Positions 51,582 through 60,191 are shown, counted from the first letter of the stretch. The stretch is 64,000 bases of DNA from Alloprevotella sp. (GCA_017471505.1 JAFUTC010000008.1:1-64000), one strand, 5' to 3'. Program-made: numbers and translations. Notes: generated by a model not told the origin, from the sequence alone.

Positions 51582-53342
51582 ATGGGAAAAGAACTCGACC
51601 AACAATACCGCCGACTGACAAGCCGTTTCCCCAACCACGAGCAACGCCCCGTCGTGGGCATAGCAGGCAACAGCGACGCGACAAACTACTTGCTCAACCG
51701 CGACTACTACGACAGTCTGCTCGAGGCAGGCGTGGTGCCAGTGATTTTGCCGCCCACGACGAGTCACGCCACTATGCTGTCGTACCTCGACCTTATCGAC
51801 GGCCTGCTGTTGTCGGGCGGCTCGGACATCAACCCTGTGTGGCTCGACGAAGACCCTATACCGCAACTCCATTCCATCAACCCCTTGCGCGATGGCTTTG
51901 AGTTGCTGCTCACCCGCATGGCCTACGACCGCCAGATACCTATGCTCGGCATCTGTCGGGGCATCCAGGTGATGGCGGCCAGCCTCGGAGGCTCCGTCAG
52001 CCAAGACATCTATGCCGAAAATGCGGGTCGCACGCTGCTGAAGCACTCTCAGGATGCGCCGCGTCCCACGGCAACCCATCTGGTGAAGGCAGAAGAAGGC
52101 TCGCTGGTGGCTCAGTTGCTCGGCGAGACCTTTGCCGTCAATTCGTTCCACCATCAGGCCGTGCGCGAATGTGGCCCGCATCTGCGGGTGAGTGCCGTGG
52201 CGCCCGACGGCATCATTGAGGCCGTGGAGAGCACCGAGTACAAAAGCATGCTCGGCATACAGTGGCACCCCGAGAGTTTCGTCCACGAAATCCAGAACCC
52301 CATGGCGCCGCTTTTCATGTGGCTGGCCGACGAAGCCAGGTCGTTCCAGGCGGCCAAGCGCATACACCAGTCCATACAGACCCTCGACTCCCATTGCGAC
52401 ACGCCTATGCTGTTTGCCGATGGCTACAATCCTGCCGTGCGCCAGGAGCGTGCCTGCGTCGATTTGCATAAGATGACCGAGGGACACCTCGATGCTTCCG
52501 TCTGGGCCGTCTATCTGCCGCAGAAGGAACTCACCGACGACGGACGCGCAAGTGCTGTGGCCTATGCCGACAAGCAGATTGCAGCCGTCAAGAAGACGGT
52601 GGCCTATGCCAAAGGCATGCAGTTGGCCACCACTCCGAAGGACCTGCCGCGCATCAAGCGCATGGGCGACAAGGCCATCTTTATGGGTATCGAAAACGGC
52701 TATGCCATCGGCACCGACCTGAGCCACATTGCCCGCTACAAGAAGGAGGGAATCGTATATATCACGCTCTGTCACAACGGCGACAACGACCTTTGCGACA
52801 GCGCCATGCGTAGTGCGAACACGCACGGCGGACTGAGCGAGCTGGGGCGTAAGGCCGTGGCCGAGATGAACCGTTGCGGCGTGATGGTCGACCTGTCGCA
52901 CGCCGCCGAGTCGACCTTCTACGACGCGCTCCGGCTGTCAAGCGTGCCGGTGGTATGCTCCCATTCGTCGTGCCGAGCCATCTGCGACCATCCGCGAAAC
53001 CTTACCGACGAGCAACTAAAGGCCTTGGCCGAGAAAGGCGGCGTGGCGCAGATTACTTTCTATAGCGGATTTGTGCGCAAGGAGGGCGTGGCCACCATTC
53101 TCGATATCGTGGAGCACATCATGCACGCCATTTCCGTGTGCGGCATAGACCACGTGGGCATCGGCTCGGACTTCGACGGTGACGGAGGCGTGGTAGGACT
53201 GGCCAACGCTTCGGAAATGATAAATCTGACCAGGCTGCTTCTCAGAGAAGGGCTCAGCGTGGCCGACCTGCGCAAGTTGTGGGGCGGCAACTTCCTGCGC
53301 GTGATGGACCAGATACAGAAAGCCGCCCATCCGGCCGATTAG
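51582..53342 (+). CDS. Fusion of C26 glutamine-amidotransferase-like hydrolase and M19 dipeptidase
   Basis: 586 residues with two complete catalytic domains. The N-terminal half (about 20-255) is a peptidase C26 (gamma-glutamyl hydrolase / PuuD-like) with nucleophile Cys in LGICRGIQV (about 127) and the His-Glu of QWHPES (about 227). The C-terminal half (about 265-580) is an M19 renal-dipeptidase-type metal enzyme with the DSHCDT metal motif, VDLSHAAES, CSHSSCRAI and GIGSDFDG. No signal peptide, so it is cytoplasmic. Removing gamma-glutamyl groups and then cleaving the dipeptide is a plausible combined role; substrate unknown. Confidence 0.92.
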   Translation: MGKELDQQYRRLTSRFPNHEQRPVVGIAGNSDATNYLLNRDYYDSLLEAGVVPVILPPTTSHATMLSYLDLIDGLLLSGGSDINPVWLDEDPIPQLHSINPLRDGFELLLTRMAYDRQIPMLGICRGIQVMAASLGGSVSQDIYAENAGRTLLKHSQDAPRPTATHLVKAEEGSLVAQLLGETFAVNSFHHQAVRECGPHLRVSAVAPDGIIEAVESTEYKSMLGIQWHPESFVHEIQNPMAPLFMWLADEARSFQAAKRIHQSIQTLDSHCDTPMLFADGYNPAVRQERACVDLHKMTEGHLDASVWAVYLPQKELTDDGRASAVAYADKQIAAVKKTVAYAKGMQLATTPKDLPRIKRMGDKAIFMGIENGYAIGTDLSHIARYKKEGIVYITLCHNGDNDLCDSAMRSANTHGGLSELGRKAVAEMNRCGVMVDLSHAAESTFYDALRLSSVPVVCSHSSCRAICDHPRNLTDEQLKALAEKGGVAQITFYSGFVRKEGVATILDIVEHIMHAISVCGIDHVGIGSDFDGDGGVVGLANASEMINLTRLLLREGLSVADLRKLWGGNFLRVMDQIQKAAHPAD

Positions 53343-53388
53343 TCGGCCGAGGGTATCGCACCATCCAATCCCAGCAAACACATCTATC

Positions 53389-54369
53389 ATGATAAGACAA
53401 TCGTTTTCAATCGTTTCCTTGTTGGTTGCGCTGACGCTACTGGCGTGCAAGAGCAACCAAAGCACCTCTGCGCCGGCCGGCGAGGAGGCCGACCTGACAA
53501 CCGTGAGTTTCGACGCCGACAGTGCGTTCGCGCTGATTGTAGCCCAGTGCGACATGGGTGCCCGCGTACCGGGTTCGGCCGCACATAGTCAGTGTGCATC
53601 GTGGATACAGCAACAATTCAAGGCCAGAGGTATGCAGCCCGCCGACCAGACGGCACGTCTGACCATGTGGGACGGAAAAACCTACGACTGCCATAACATT
53701 TTTGCCTCGTACAAGCCAGAAGCCGCCCGGCGCATCTTGCTCTGCGCCCATTGGGACAGTCGTCCGTGGGCCGACGAGGATGCCGACAGCAGCAAACACC
53801 GCAGTCCGGTGATGGCCGCTAACGACGGCGCCAGCGGAGTGGCTGTGCTGCTCGAGGTGGCCCGTCTGTTGCCGGCGCTCGACCCTTCTGTCGGTGTCGA
53901 TTTCCTGTGTTTCGACCTCGAGGACTATGGCGCTCCCTATTGGGCCAAGTCTTCCGTTCAAGAGGACGACTGGTGTGTGGGTAGCCGCTATTGGGCCGAA
54001 CACAAGCCTGCCGACTACAAGCCGGAATATGCCATCTTGCTCGACATGGTAGGCGGCAAGGACACCAAATTCTACTACGAGCATTTCAGCCGCCAATATG
54101 CCCAGCGCATACTGGCCCGCACCTGGGGCGCCGCACAGACCGCCGGCTACGAAGCCTATTTCCCCCAGCGCGACGGACTGATGCTCACCGACGACCACAT
54201 ACCCCTCAACCGCATTGCGCGTATTCCGACCATCGACATCGTTGGCACCGCCGACCAGGGATTTGGCGCCACGTGGCACACCACGGCCGACACGCCCGAA
54301 AACATCTCGAAAGACTTGCTCAAGGCCGTCGGGCAGACGCTCCTGCAACTGCTCTACGAGGAAAACTAA
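53389..54369 (+). CDS. M28-family glutaminyl-peptide cyclotransferase-like lipoprotein
   Basis: 326 residues with a lipobox (LLAC at about 17-20). Zinc-binding residues follow the M28 pattern: HWDSR (about 124), AANDGASG (about 143), a DLEDYG acidic block (about 182) and DHIPL near 269. Animal glutaminyl cyclases have this fold, and Bacteroidota carry homologues that form N-terminal pyroglutamate on exported proteins after signal peptidase II-independent cleavage. That role is inferred; an aminopeptidase function is the alternative. Confidence 0.9.
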   Translation: MIRQSFSIVSLLVALTLLACKSNQSTSAPAGEEADLTTVSFDADSAFALIVAQCDMGARVPGSAAHSQCASWIQQQFKARGMQPADQTARLTMWDGKTYDCHNIFASYKPEAARRILLCAHWDSRPWADEDADSSKHRSPVMAANDGASGVAVLLEVARLLPALDPSVGVDFLCFDLEDYGAPYWAKSSVQEDDWCVGSRYWAEHKPADYKPEYAILLDMVGGKDTKFYYEHFSRQYAQRILARTWGAAQTAGYEAYFPQRDGLMLTDDHIPLNRIARIPTIDIVGTADQGFGATWHTTADTPENISKDLLKAVGQTLLQLLYEEN

Positions 54370-54405
54370 GTTGAACGCACCTGTTGCATTAAATTTTTCC
54401 AGACA

Positions 54406-54834
54406 ATGACCATTAACCAGATTCAGGACGATATCATCGAGGAGTTCTCGGAACTTGACGATTGGATGGACCGCTATCAGTTGCTCATCGACCTGGGGTC
54501 GGACCAGCCGGCGCTGCCCGATTCCGACAAGACTGAAAGCAATCTTATCGACGGCTGCCAGAGCCGTGTGTGGCTTGCATGCGAGGAGCGGGACGGCCGC
54601 CTGTGGTTCCGGGCCGAAAGCGACGCGCTCATCGTGAAAGGCATAGTGTCGCTGCTCGTGCGCGTATTCAATGGGCAGACGGCTGAGGACATCGTGGATG
54701 CCGACCTATACTTCGTCGACCGCATCGGTTTGCGCGACCATCTTTCGCCCACCCGTTCGAACGGACTACTGGCCATGATTCGCCAGATACGCTACTATGC
54801 GCTCGCCTTCAAGGCCCGGCACGCTGTGCAATAG
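54406..54834 (+). CDS. sufE: SufE-type sulfur acceptor
   Basis: 142 residues. The sulfur-accepting Cys is in 'NLIDGCQSRVW' (about 51). The rest matches SufE ('GIVSLLVRVFNGQTAEDIVD' and a final helical region). SufE takes persulfide sulfur from the cysteine desulfurase SufS for Fe-S cluster assembly. No other suf genes are visible here. It ends before a shared bidirectional terminator. Confidence 0.95.
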   Translation: MTINQIQDDIIEEFSELDDWMDRYQLLIDLGSDQPALPDSDKTESNLIDGCQSRVWLACEERDGRLWFRAESDALIVKGIVSLLVRVFNGQTAEDIVDADLYFVDRIGLRDHLSPTRSNGLLAMIRQIRYYALAFKARHAVQ

Positions 54835-54853
54835 GGCTGCCGCCATAGAAAAG

Positions 54854-54889
54854 CAATCCGCTGCATCTCTTGCGAGGTGCAGCGGATTG
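54854..54889. terminator. Bidirectional terminator between sufE and the lipoprotein gene
   Basis: A perfect 12-bp stem, CAATCCGCTGCA with TGCAGCGGATTG around a 12-nt loop, flanked by TGTTTTC on the plus side and CTTTTC on the minus side, between convergent genes. Confidence 0.9.
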
Positions 54890-54925
54890 TGTTTTCAGCG
54901 AGAAGTTCGCTGAGTATGCGTCCGA

Positions 54926-55480
54926 TTAGAGACCCAGTTTCTTGAGGCCTTTGTTTACGCCTTCGTTCACTTTCTCAGCAGCCTTCTCGGAAGCCTTGTT
55001 AACGGCTTCGTTGGCAGCCTGAGTAGCGGCTTCCTTCACGGCTTCCTTGGCGGCTTCGCCTTCAGCCTTCAGTTCTTCCTTGGCACCCTCGACGGCAGCG
55101 TTGGCATTGTCGGCTGCGTTCTCCACAGCGGCTTCGCCGTTGCCAGTGAGTTTGTTTACGAAGTTGGTGATGGTTTCGCCACCTACGTTGCCAGCCACTT
55201 TCTCGACAGCCTCTTTCAGCGTAACGTCGCCAGCGATAACGTCCTTGATAATCTGGGTGTACTGGTTCAGGGCAGTAGAGTCGCCGGCCTGAGTCAGTTC
55301 TTCAATCTTGGCCTGAGCCTCGCTTATGAGGGTAGCAATCTTCTCGGGATTGTCCACATTAGCCTTCAGGGAGTCAACCAAAGCGTTGGCTGCTTCTTCG
55401 GGGTTCACGGCTTTGTCGCTATTGCAGGCAGCGAACGAAACAGTTGCGAGAGCAACGAGAGCAAATACTAATTTTTTCAT
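54926..55480 (-). CDS. Small Ala-rich lipoprotein with amphipathic repeats
   Basis: 184 residues with a lipobox (FAAC at about 16-19). The first half (to about 100) is an ordinary acidic helical domain. From about 110 it is made of 11-residue-like Ala/Glu/Lys repeats (for example AVEGAKEELKAEGEAAKEAV) that would form a long amphipathic helix, as in LEA or apolipoprotein-type proteins. No known family is claimed. It probably coats or spans the periplasm as a helical rod; inference. A -7 box (TACTTTTG at 55585-55592) gives a leader of about 98 nt. Confidence 0.75.
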   Translation of the reverse strand: MKKLVFALVALATVSFAACNSDKAVNPEEAANALVDSLKANVDNPEKIATLISEAQAKIEELTQAGDSTALNQYTQIIKDVIAGDVTLKEAVEKVAGNVGGETITNFVNKLTGNGEAAVENAADNANAAVEGAKEELKAEGEAAKEAVKEAATQAANEAVNKASEKAAEKVNEGVNKGLKKLGL

Positions 55481-55584
55481 GATAAAATGGTTTATGAGTT
55501 AATAAAATAGAAATGTGATTCGAATGCCGTATGGAGGGGCTGAAACGGGCGTTTTTTTCATAATGCCGCATACCATCTCATAAG

Positions 55585-55592
55585 CAAAAGTA
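55585..55592 (-). promoter_or_regulatory. -7 promoter box for the Ala-rich lipoprotein
   Basis: TACTTTTG on the minus strand matches TAnnTTTG, in a conventional position upstream of the ATG at 55480. Confidence 0.5.
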
Positions 55593-55652
55593 GGCGAATT
55601 TTCGTTCAATCCAAGATTTTTTTCAAAAAAATGCAGTCCGCCGTCCCGTTGT

Positions 55653-55793
55653 CATAATTCGTGGTGCCGGCGGCATAATGCGACGAAAAAATTGCATTAT
55701 GGAGCGGGCCGATTGTATAATTGAATCGTCGGATTCCATAATGCAATTCCAAGATTGTATAATGCCATTTTTCTGCGGCATTATGCAATGTGG
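55653..55793. repeat. 21-bp-period palindrome array C (7 units)
   Basis: Seven cores (CATAAT, CATAAT, CATTAT, TATAAT, CATAAT, TATAAT, CATTAT) begin at 55653, 55674, 55695, 55716, 55737, 55758 and 55779: six successive steps of exactly 21 bp. Several units extend towards the palindrome ATTGCATWATGCAAT. Units 3 and 5 pair as a 10-bp inverted repeat (GCATTATGGA with TCCATAATGC), and units 6 and 7 form a further 8-bp stem close to the sialidase 3' end. The 6-nt spacers are GC-rich and variable. Confidence 0.92.
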
Positions 55794-55828
55794 CGCTATA
55801 TATAAAGGAGTGGGCCAGAGGGGCGGTC

Positions 55829-57073
55829 CTATCGTTTCACGTCGTAGGGCTCGAGCGAGTATTGTCCGTGGGTGATTTCCTCGAGCGTGAGCAGCCGGTA
55901 GGCAATCGTATAGTCGGTGCCGTGAGTCAGTTCCTCGAAGATGAAGGCAATGAGTCCGTTCTGTAGGGGCAGGATTTCGGAATAGGCCGAAGCCACTTGC
56001 GACACCTGGAAGCGGCCGTCCCAGTCGGCGGCAATGTCGGCCGGGTTGTCGAAGGTCGCGTCGAGGGCGAACTCCTTATAGTATATGCCCACGTTGCGGC
56101 GCTGCGGGCCGAAGGGCAGCGACTGCAGCAGCAGATAGACGGGTGTGCGGTCGGACTTGCGTAGGGCACGCACCAGTTCGACGCCTCCGTTGCATGCGTT
56201 GTCGAGGGCTGCGACGCCGCGGTTGGCGTGGTTGCTGAGCACAGGTTGCTGCCACGAGCCGGTGCCTGCCTTCACGTCGTCGTAGCGGAAGATGTTGTAG
56301 AAGCGTCCGCCGTCGGTGCGTGATGACAGTAGCAGGTTGCCGTTGGGCAGCTCGACCACCTTGGGCTCGTCGCCTTTCGGGCAGGGGCGTGCCTGCGGTC
56401 CTCCGAGTGCGTGCCACGTGCGGCCGAAGTCGTCGGTATAGACCACCATGTTGCCTTCGCCCTTGGCCAGCAGTGGGGCATAGACGCGGCGGTGCGTGCC
56501 GATGCGGTAGCAATGGCTCTGATAGAGTTTGCCGCTGCCGAAGAAGAGGCCTTGCAGATTGTCATAGAGTCCGTAGATGGCCGGAGTGAGGTCGGTGGGC
56601 GCGCTCCAGGTGGTGCCGTTGTCGTGCGACAGGAACAGCGCCGTCTGCATACGGTGGTCGGCCCGCGTGTCGCCCCATGAGATGTTTCCCATCACCGAAA
56701 TCATCAACACGTCGGCACTCTCGTAGTCGGCCACCAGTGCTGCGTCGCCAAATCCGGCGGTGGCGGGGTCGGCCGCGCCACTTCCGAGCACGAGGGTGTG
56801 CTCCGGTCCGAAGGCAACGCCGTCGGGCGAGAGGCGATATTTGAGGTCGATGCGCGAACCGAAGAGTTCGGGGCTCCAGCCAATGTCTCCCTTGTTCCAG
56901 CGATAGTCCGACACGACGATGACCTGCCCGCTGTGGGCCTGCGCGATGGCGGGGATGCGATAGGGGATGCGGGCGTCGGCCGAGGTCGTAAAGAGGTCTT
57001 GGCGGGCGCTTTGGGCCATGGCCGACAGACTGAGGCTGAGGCCGAGGGCCACAAAGAGGTGGCGGAGGTTCAT
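55829..57073 (-). CDS. Exo-alpha-sialidase, secreted
   Basis: 414 residues with a signal peptide of about 20 residues (ending AMAQS). Sialidase hallmarks: the RIP motif YRIPAIAQ (about 37-44) supplying the first Arg; Asp-boxes SHDNGTTW (about 147) and TDDFGRTW (about 212); 'EPKVVELPNGNLLLSSR' with the catalytic Glu and second Arg; and ASAYSE with the nucleophile Tyr near 362. It removes terminal sialic acid from glycans. No sialate uptake or catabolism genes are visible in this window. Array C begins about 35 nt past its stop codon. Confidence 0.94.
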   Translation of the reverse strand: MNLRHLFVALGLSLSLSAMAQSARQDLFTTSADARIPYRIPAIAQAHSGQVIVVSDYRWNKGDIGWSPELFGSRIDLKYRLSPDGVAFGPEHTLVLGSGAADPATAGFGDAALVADYESADVLMISVMGNISWGDTRADHRMQTALFLSHDNGTTWSAPTDLTPAIYGLYDNLQGLFFGSGKLYQSHCYRIGTHRRVYAPLLAKGEGNMVVYTDDFGRTWHALGGPQARPCPKGDEPKVVELPNGNLLLSSRTDGGRFYNIFRYDDVKAGTGSWQQPVLSNHANRGVAALDNACNGGVELVRALRKSDRTPVYLLLQSLPFGPQRRNVGIYYKEFALDATFDNPADIAADWDGRFQVSQVASAYSEILPLQNGLIAFIFEELTHGTDYTIAYRLLTLEEITHGQYSLEPYDVKR

Positions 57074-57085
57074 GGGGGCGGGTGT

Positions 57086-57538
57086 TTAGGCGTTAAGGAT
57101 TTGTTTCACGAGGTTGGCAATGGCCTTTCCGTCGGCCTTGCCTACGAGCCGCTTCGACGCCTCGCCCATGACGCGGCCCATGTCGCGCATGCTGGTGGCA
57201 CCGAGTTCGGCCACGATGGCACGGATGGCGGTCTCGAGTTCTTCGGCCGACAGTTGCTTGGGCAGGTATTCGTCGATGACAAGTGCCTGTGCCTCTTCCT
57301 CCTGAGCCAGGTCGTCGCGGCCTTTCTCGTGGTAGAGGGCGGCAGTGTCGTGGCCCTGCTTCGAAAGTTTCGACAGGATTTTCACGGCCTGCTCGTCGGT
57401 GAGTTCTCCGTTAGAACCCGGGGCGGTGACTGCCTCGAGGAAGTATTTCTTAATGTTGCGCAGTGCGTCGGTGCGCACCTTGTCGCGTGCTTTCATAGCC
57501 GCCATGATGTCGCGGCTTATCTGTTCGAAAAGTGGCAT
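57086..57538 (-). CDS. GatB/YqeY domain protein
   Basis: 150 residues, the family's usual size. It contains the two helical parts of the YqeY fold: LFEQISRDIMAAMKARDKVR at the N-terminus and the C-terminal 'MRDMGRVMGEASKRLVGKAD' that resembles the tRNA-binding tail of GatB. Its function is uncertain; the resemblance suggests tRNA binding. It lies 39 nt after the second ftsZ gene and 12 nt before the sialidase gene, so it may share their transcript. Confidence 0.95.
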   Translation of the reverse strand: MPLFEQISRDIMAAMKARDKVRTDALRNIKKYFLEAVTAPGSNGELTDEQAVKILSKLSKQGHDTAALYHEKGRDDLAQEEEAQALVIDEYLPKQLSAEELETAIRAIVAELGATSMRDMGRVMGEASKRLVGKADGKAIANLVKQILNA

Positions 57539-57577
57539 AGTGGGATGGAAATGTTGGAAAGGGCTGTGCGCCGGCGG

Positions 57578-58831
57578 CTAAATGGGGTCGGTCAGGTCGA
57601 CGGTGGTGGCCGTGGTCGGCACAGCAAGTTGTTTGATATTCTTCAGTTCGGCCTGCGTGCGGCGCAGGGTTGGCGTCGCGTCCACTTCGGTAACCACCAA
57701 ATCGTTGTCGAGGTCGTCGGTTGAGAAAATATAGTGGCGGATGACGTGACGGATGCGTCCCTGGTTTTTGGTGGGATAGAAGCGGCTGATGCGCTCGTTC
57801 TGCTGTATTTCGCGGTCGGTGAGGAGCGTGGGCTCGTGGTGGCGCACGGTTTCATCGTAGAGTCCGAATCCGGAAGCCAGTATGACGACCTTTACGCCGT
57901 CCTCCATCTCGCGGTCTACCTCCAAGCCGTATTTTATAAAGAGGTCGGGACGGAAATTGGAGAAGAATGCGTTGAGTTCTCCCATCTCGTCCATCGTAAT
58001 CTGCTCGTCTTTGTTGGGACTGGTGCTGATTTTGATGACAACCTTGGAGGCCAGGAAGACATTGTTGTTGTTGAGGATGGGCGAATTAAGCGCTTCCTCG
58101 ATGGCCTTCGACAAGCGGTGCTCGCCCTTGGCATATCCTTGTGCCATAATGGCTACGCCGCCGTCGCGAAGCACCGTGCTGACATCGCGAAAGTCGAGCA
58201 TGACGTGGCCACGCATGAACGTAATCTCTACAATGCTCTTGACGGCCTTGTAGAGGGTCTCGTCGGCGCACCGGAAGCCTCCGATGAGCGACTGCGTAGT
58301 GAAGATTTCGCGGAGGCGCTCGTTGTTGATGACAATGATGGCATCTGTCTCGGCGGCCAGCGTTTCCATGCCGAGCAAGGCCTTGTCAATCTTCCGGCGT
58401 CCCTCGAACTTGAACGGGAGGGTTACTACTCCGATGGTGAGCAAGCCTGCTTTCCGCGCCTCGCGGGCAATAACCGGCGAAACGCCCGTGCCCGTGCCGT
58501 TGCCCTCGCCTGCCGTGATGAAAACCATCTTGACTTCGGGGTTGAAGATGGCTTGAATCTTTTCAATCTCGTTTTCTGCGTACTGACGCCCTATGTCGGG
58601 ATTGCCGCCCGCACCGAGGCCCGGACCCAACTGAACCTTCTCCTTGATGGGAGATTCCTGCAAGTGCTTCTGGTCGGTATTGACCACGCAGAAACTGACG
58701 TCGTGCAACCCCATCTGATACATGTTTGCCACGGCATTACTGCCACCGCCACCCACACCAACGACCTTAATCATGGCGGTAGGCTTCGGCGAAGTCAGTT
58801 CGATAAGTTCGTGGTCGGACATTTCTATCAT
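57578..58831 (-). CDS. Second, diverged FtsZ-family protein (tandem paralogue)
   Basis: 417 residues, homologous to the neighbouring FtsZ over its whole length including the unusual Bacteroidota C-terminal region (Y-x-F...DLDN...PT-x-RR). The nucleotide-binding GGGTGTG becomes GNGTGTG (about 110-116) and the catalytic T7 loop NxDxxD has Met in place of the Asn (about 211-216, MLDFRD). GTP binding may survive, but GTPase activity is doubtful. It lies 67 nt downstream of ftsZ in the same direction. Could be an accessory division protein that co-polymerises or caps filaments; no function is shown. Confidence 0.9.
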   Translation of the reverse strand: MIEMSDHELIELTSPKPTAMIKVVGVGGGGSNAVANMYQMGLHDVSFCVVNTDQKHLQESPIKEKVQLGPGLGAGGNPDIGRQYAENEIEKIQAIFNPEVKMVFITAGEGNGTGTGVSPVIAREARKAGLLTIGVVTLPFKFEGRRKIDKALLGMETLAAETDAIIVINNERLREIFTTQSLIGGFRCADETLYKAVKSIVEITFMRGHVMLDFRDVSTVLRDGGVAIMAQGYAKGEHRLSKAIEEALNSPILNNNNVFLASKVVIKISTSPNKDEQITMDEMGELNAFFSNFRPDLFIKYGLEVDREMEDGVKVVILASGFGLYDETVRHHEPTLLTDREIQQNERISRFYPTKNQGRIRHVIRHYIFSTDDLDNDLVVTEVDATPTLRRTQAELKNIKQLAVPTTATTVDLTDPI

Positions 58832-58898
58832 GACGGTGCGAAAGTGGGGTTGGGAAAACGATTACTTGAGGAAGCCGGCTCGGCGCACGGGGCTGCGC

Positions 58899-60164
58899 TT
58901 AGTTGGCATTGTTGGCCTGCGCCTGCTGACGAATCTGCTCGAGCAATTCCTTGCTGCGCTTGTAGGTGGGCGAGAGTTCTACCATCGAAATGACCTCTTC
59001 GTTGTCAAGGTCCTTGAGGTCGAACGTGTAAGTCCTGAAGATTCGGCGCATAGTGCCGCGCTGCGAATCGGCCGGATAGAACACCGCACGGCGGTTGGCG
59101 GCTTCGTAGGCCTCTTCCTCGCTGCGCTGCTTGGCGGCCTCGGCCGCGTCGTCCAGTTTCTTTTGCATGCCAGGCACTGCGCTCATGCCGAAGCCGGTTG
59201 CCAATAGGGTGATTTTGATTTTCTTACCGAGGTTGGGATCTATCGATAGGCCCCACTTCGTTTCCACGTCGTCGCGGAATTTTGACATAAACTCGTGGAC
59301 CTCGTTCATCTCTTCCATCATCAACGTGTCGCCTTCGTCGTCAGAACAGAACGAGATGGACAGCAGGACTTTCCTACTGTCGAAGATGTCGGTATTATTG
59401 AGCAGCGGCGAATGCAAGGCTTCTTCGAGTGCGCGAGTGACGCGTTCCTCGCCTTCAGCATAGCCGGTGGACATGATAGCCACTCCGCCGTCTTTAAGTA
59501 CGGTGCAGACATCGCGGAAGTCGAGGTTGATGACGCCGTGCATAGTGATAATCTCGGCTATGCTACGCGCGGCCACCGACAGCGTATTGTCGGCACGCTG
59601 AAACGCGCTCAGGACGTTGAGCTCGGGGTAGATTTCGCGGAGGCGCTCATTGTTGATGACCAAAAGGGCATCGACGTGCTGCGCTATCTCCTCGACGCCG
59701 TCCAGCGCCTGGTCGATTTTCATGTTTCCCTCAAAGAGAAACGGTATGGTCACTATGCCGACAGTCAGTATGCCCATAGCCTTGGCCTCGCGGGCTATGA
59801 TGGGCGCGGCTCCGGTACCGGTACCGCCTCCCATGCCTGCGGTGATGAACACCATCTTTGTGCCGTCGTTGAGCATGTGGTGTATATCTTCCAGGCTCTC
59901 CTCGGCTGCTTTCTGGGCGCGCTTAGGATTGTTGCCGGCGCCTAAGCCTTCGTGCCCGAGTTGTAGTCGGGTCGGCACGGGGGAGTCGGCCAATGCTTTG
60001 CTATCTGTATTGCAAACGACGAAATTGACGTCGTGTATGCCTTCTCGATACATGTGGTTGACGGCATTGCCGCCGCCTCCGCCCACACCAATGACCTTTA
60101 TGATGGAGGTATTCGTGTTGCTGGGCTGCACGTCTATCAAAGGTTCTATCATGTCCATGTCCAT
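58899..60164 (-). CDS. ftsZ: Cell division protein FtsZ
   Basis: 421 residues from the ATG at 60164 (a TTG two codons earlier is possible). The tubulin-like GTPase core has GVGGGGGN (about 27-34), the signature GMGGGTGTGAAP (about 110-121) and the T7 loop NLDFRDV with both Asp residues (about 213-219). After residue 310 it has a linker rich in Glu/Ala/Arg and a C-terminal segment ending SPTYKRSKELLEQ, which probably acts as the FtsA-binding peptide in place of the usual proteobacterial one. It forms the division ring. It follows ftsA by 27 nt. Confidence 0.96.
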   Translation of the reverse strand: MDMDMIEPLIDVQPSNTNTSIIKVIGVGGGGGNAVNHMYREGIHDVNFVVCNTDSKALADSPVPTRLQLGHEGLGAGNNPKRAQKAAEESLEDIHHMLNDGTKMVFITAGMGGGTGTGAAPIIAREAKAMGILTVGIVTIPFLFEGNMKIDQALDGVEEIAQHVDALLVINNERLREIYPELNVLSAFQRADNTLSVAARSIAEIITMHGVINLDFRDVCTVLKDGGVAIMSTGYAEGEERVTRALEEALHSPLLNNTDIFDSRKVLLSISFCSDDEGDTLMMEEMNEVHEFMSKFRDDVETKWGLSIDPNLGKKIKITLLATGFGMSAVPGMQKKLDDAAEAAKQRSEEEAYEAANRRAVFYPADSQRGTMRRIFRTYTFDLKDLDNEEVISMVELSPTYKRSKELLEQIRQQAQANNAN

Positions 60165-60191
60165 AGTCAATGCGCTTTTTGTGTCGTTTGG

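Larger units (their letters stand above)
55481..55828. other. Intergenic region holding a promoter and array C
   Basis: 348 nt without a gene. The right part carries array C (55653-55793) just past the sialidase stop. The left part carries the lipoprotein promoter box at 55585-55592 and a lone CATAAT at 55559 that is out of phase with the array (94 bp away). Confidence 0.7.

Noticed and set aside
55653-55793. CRISPR array
   Set aside because: The repeated unit is only 21 bp, the conserved part is a 6-15-bp palindrome rather than a constant repeat of 25-37 bp, spacers are 6 nt, and no cas genes are in the window.
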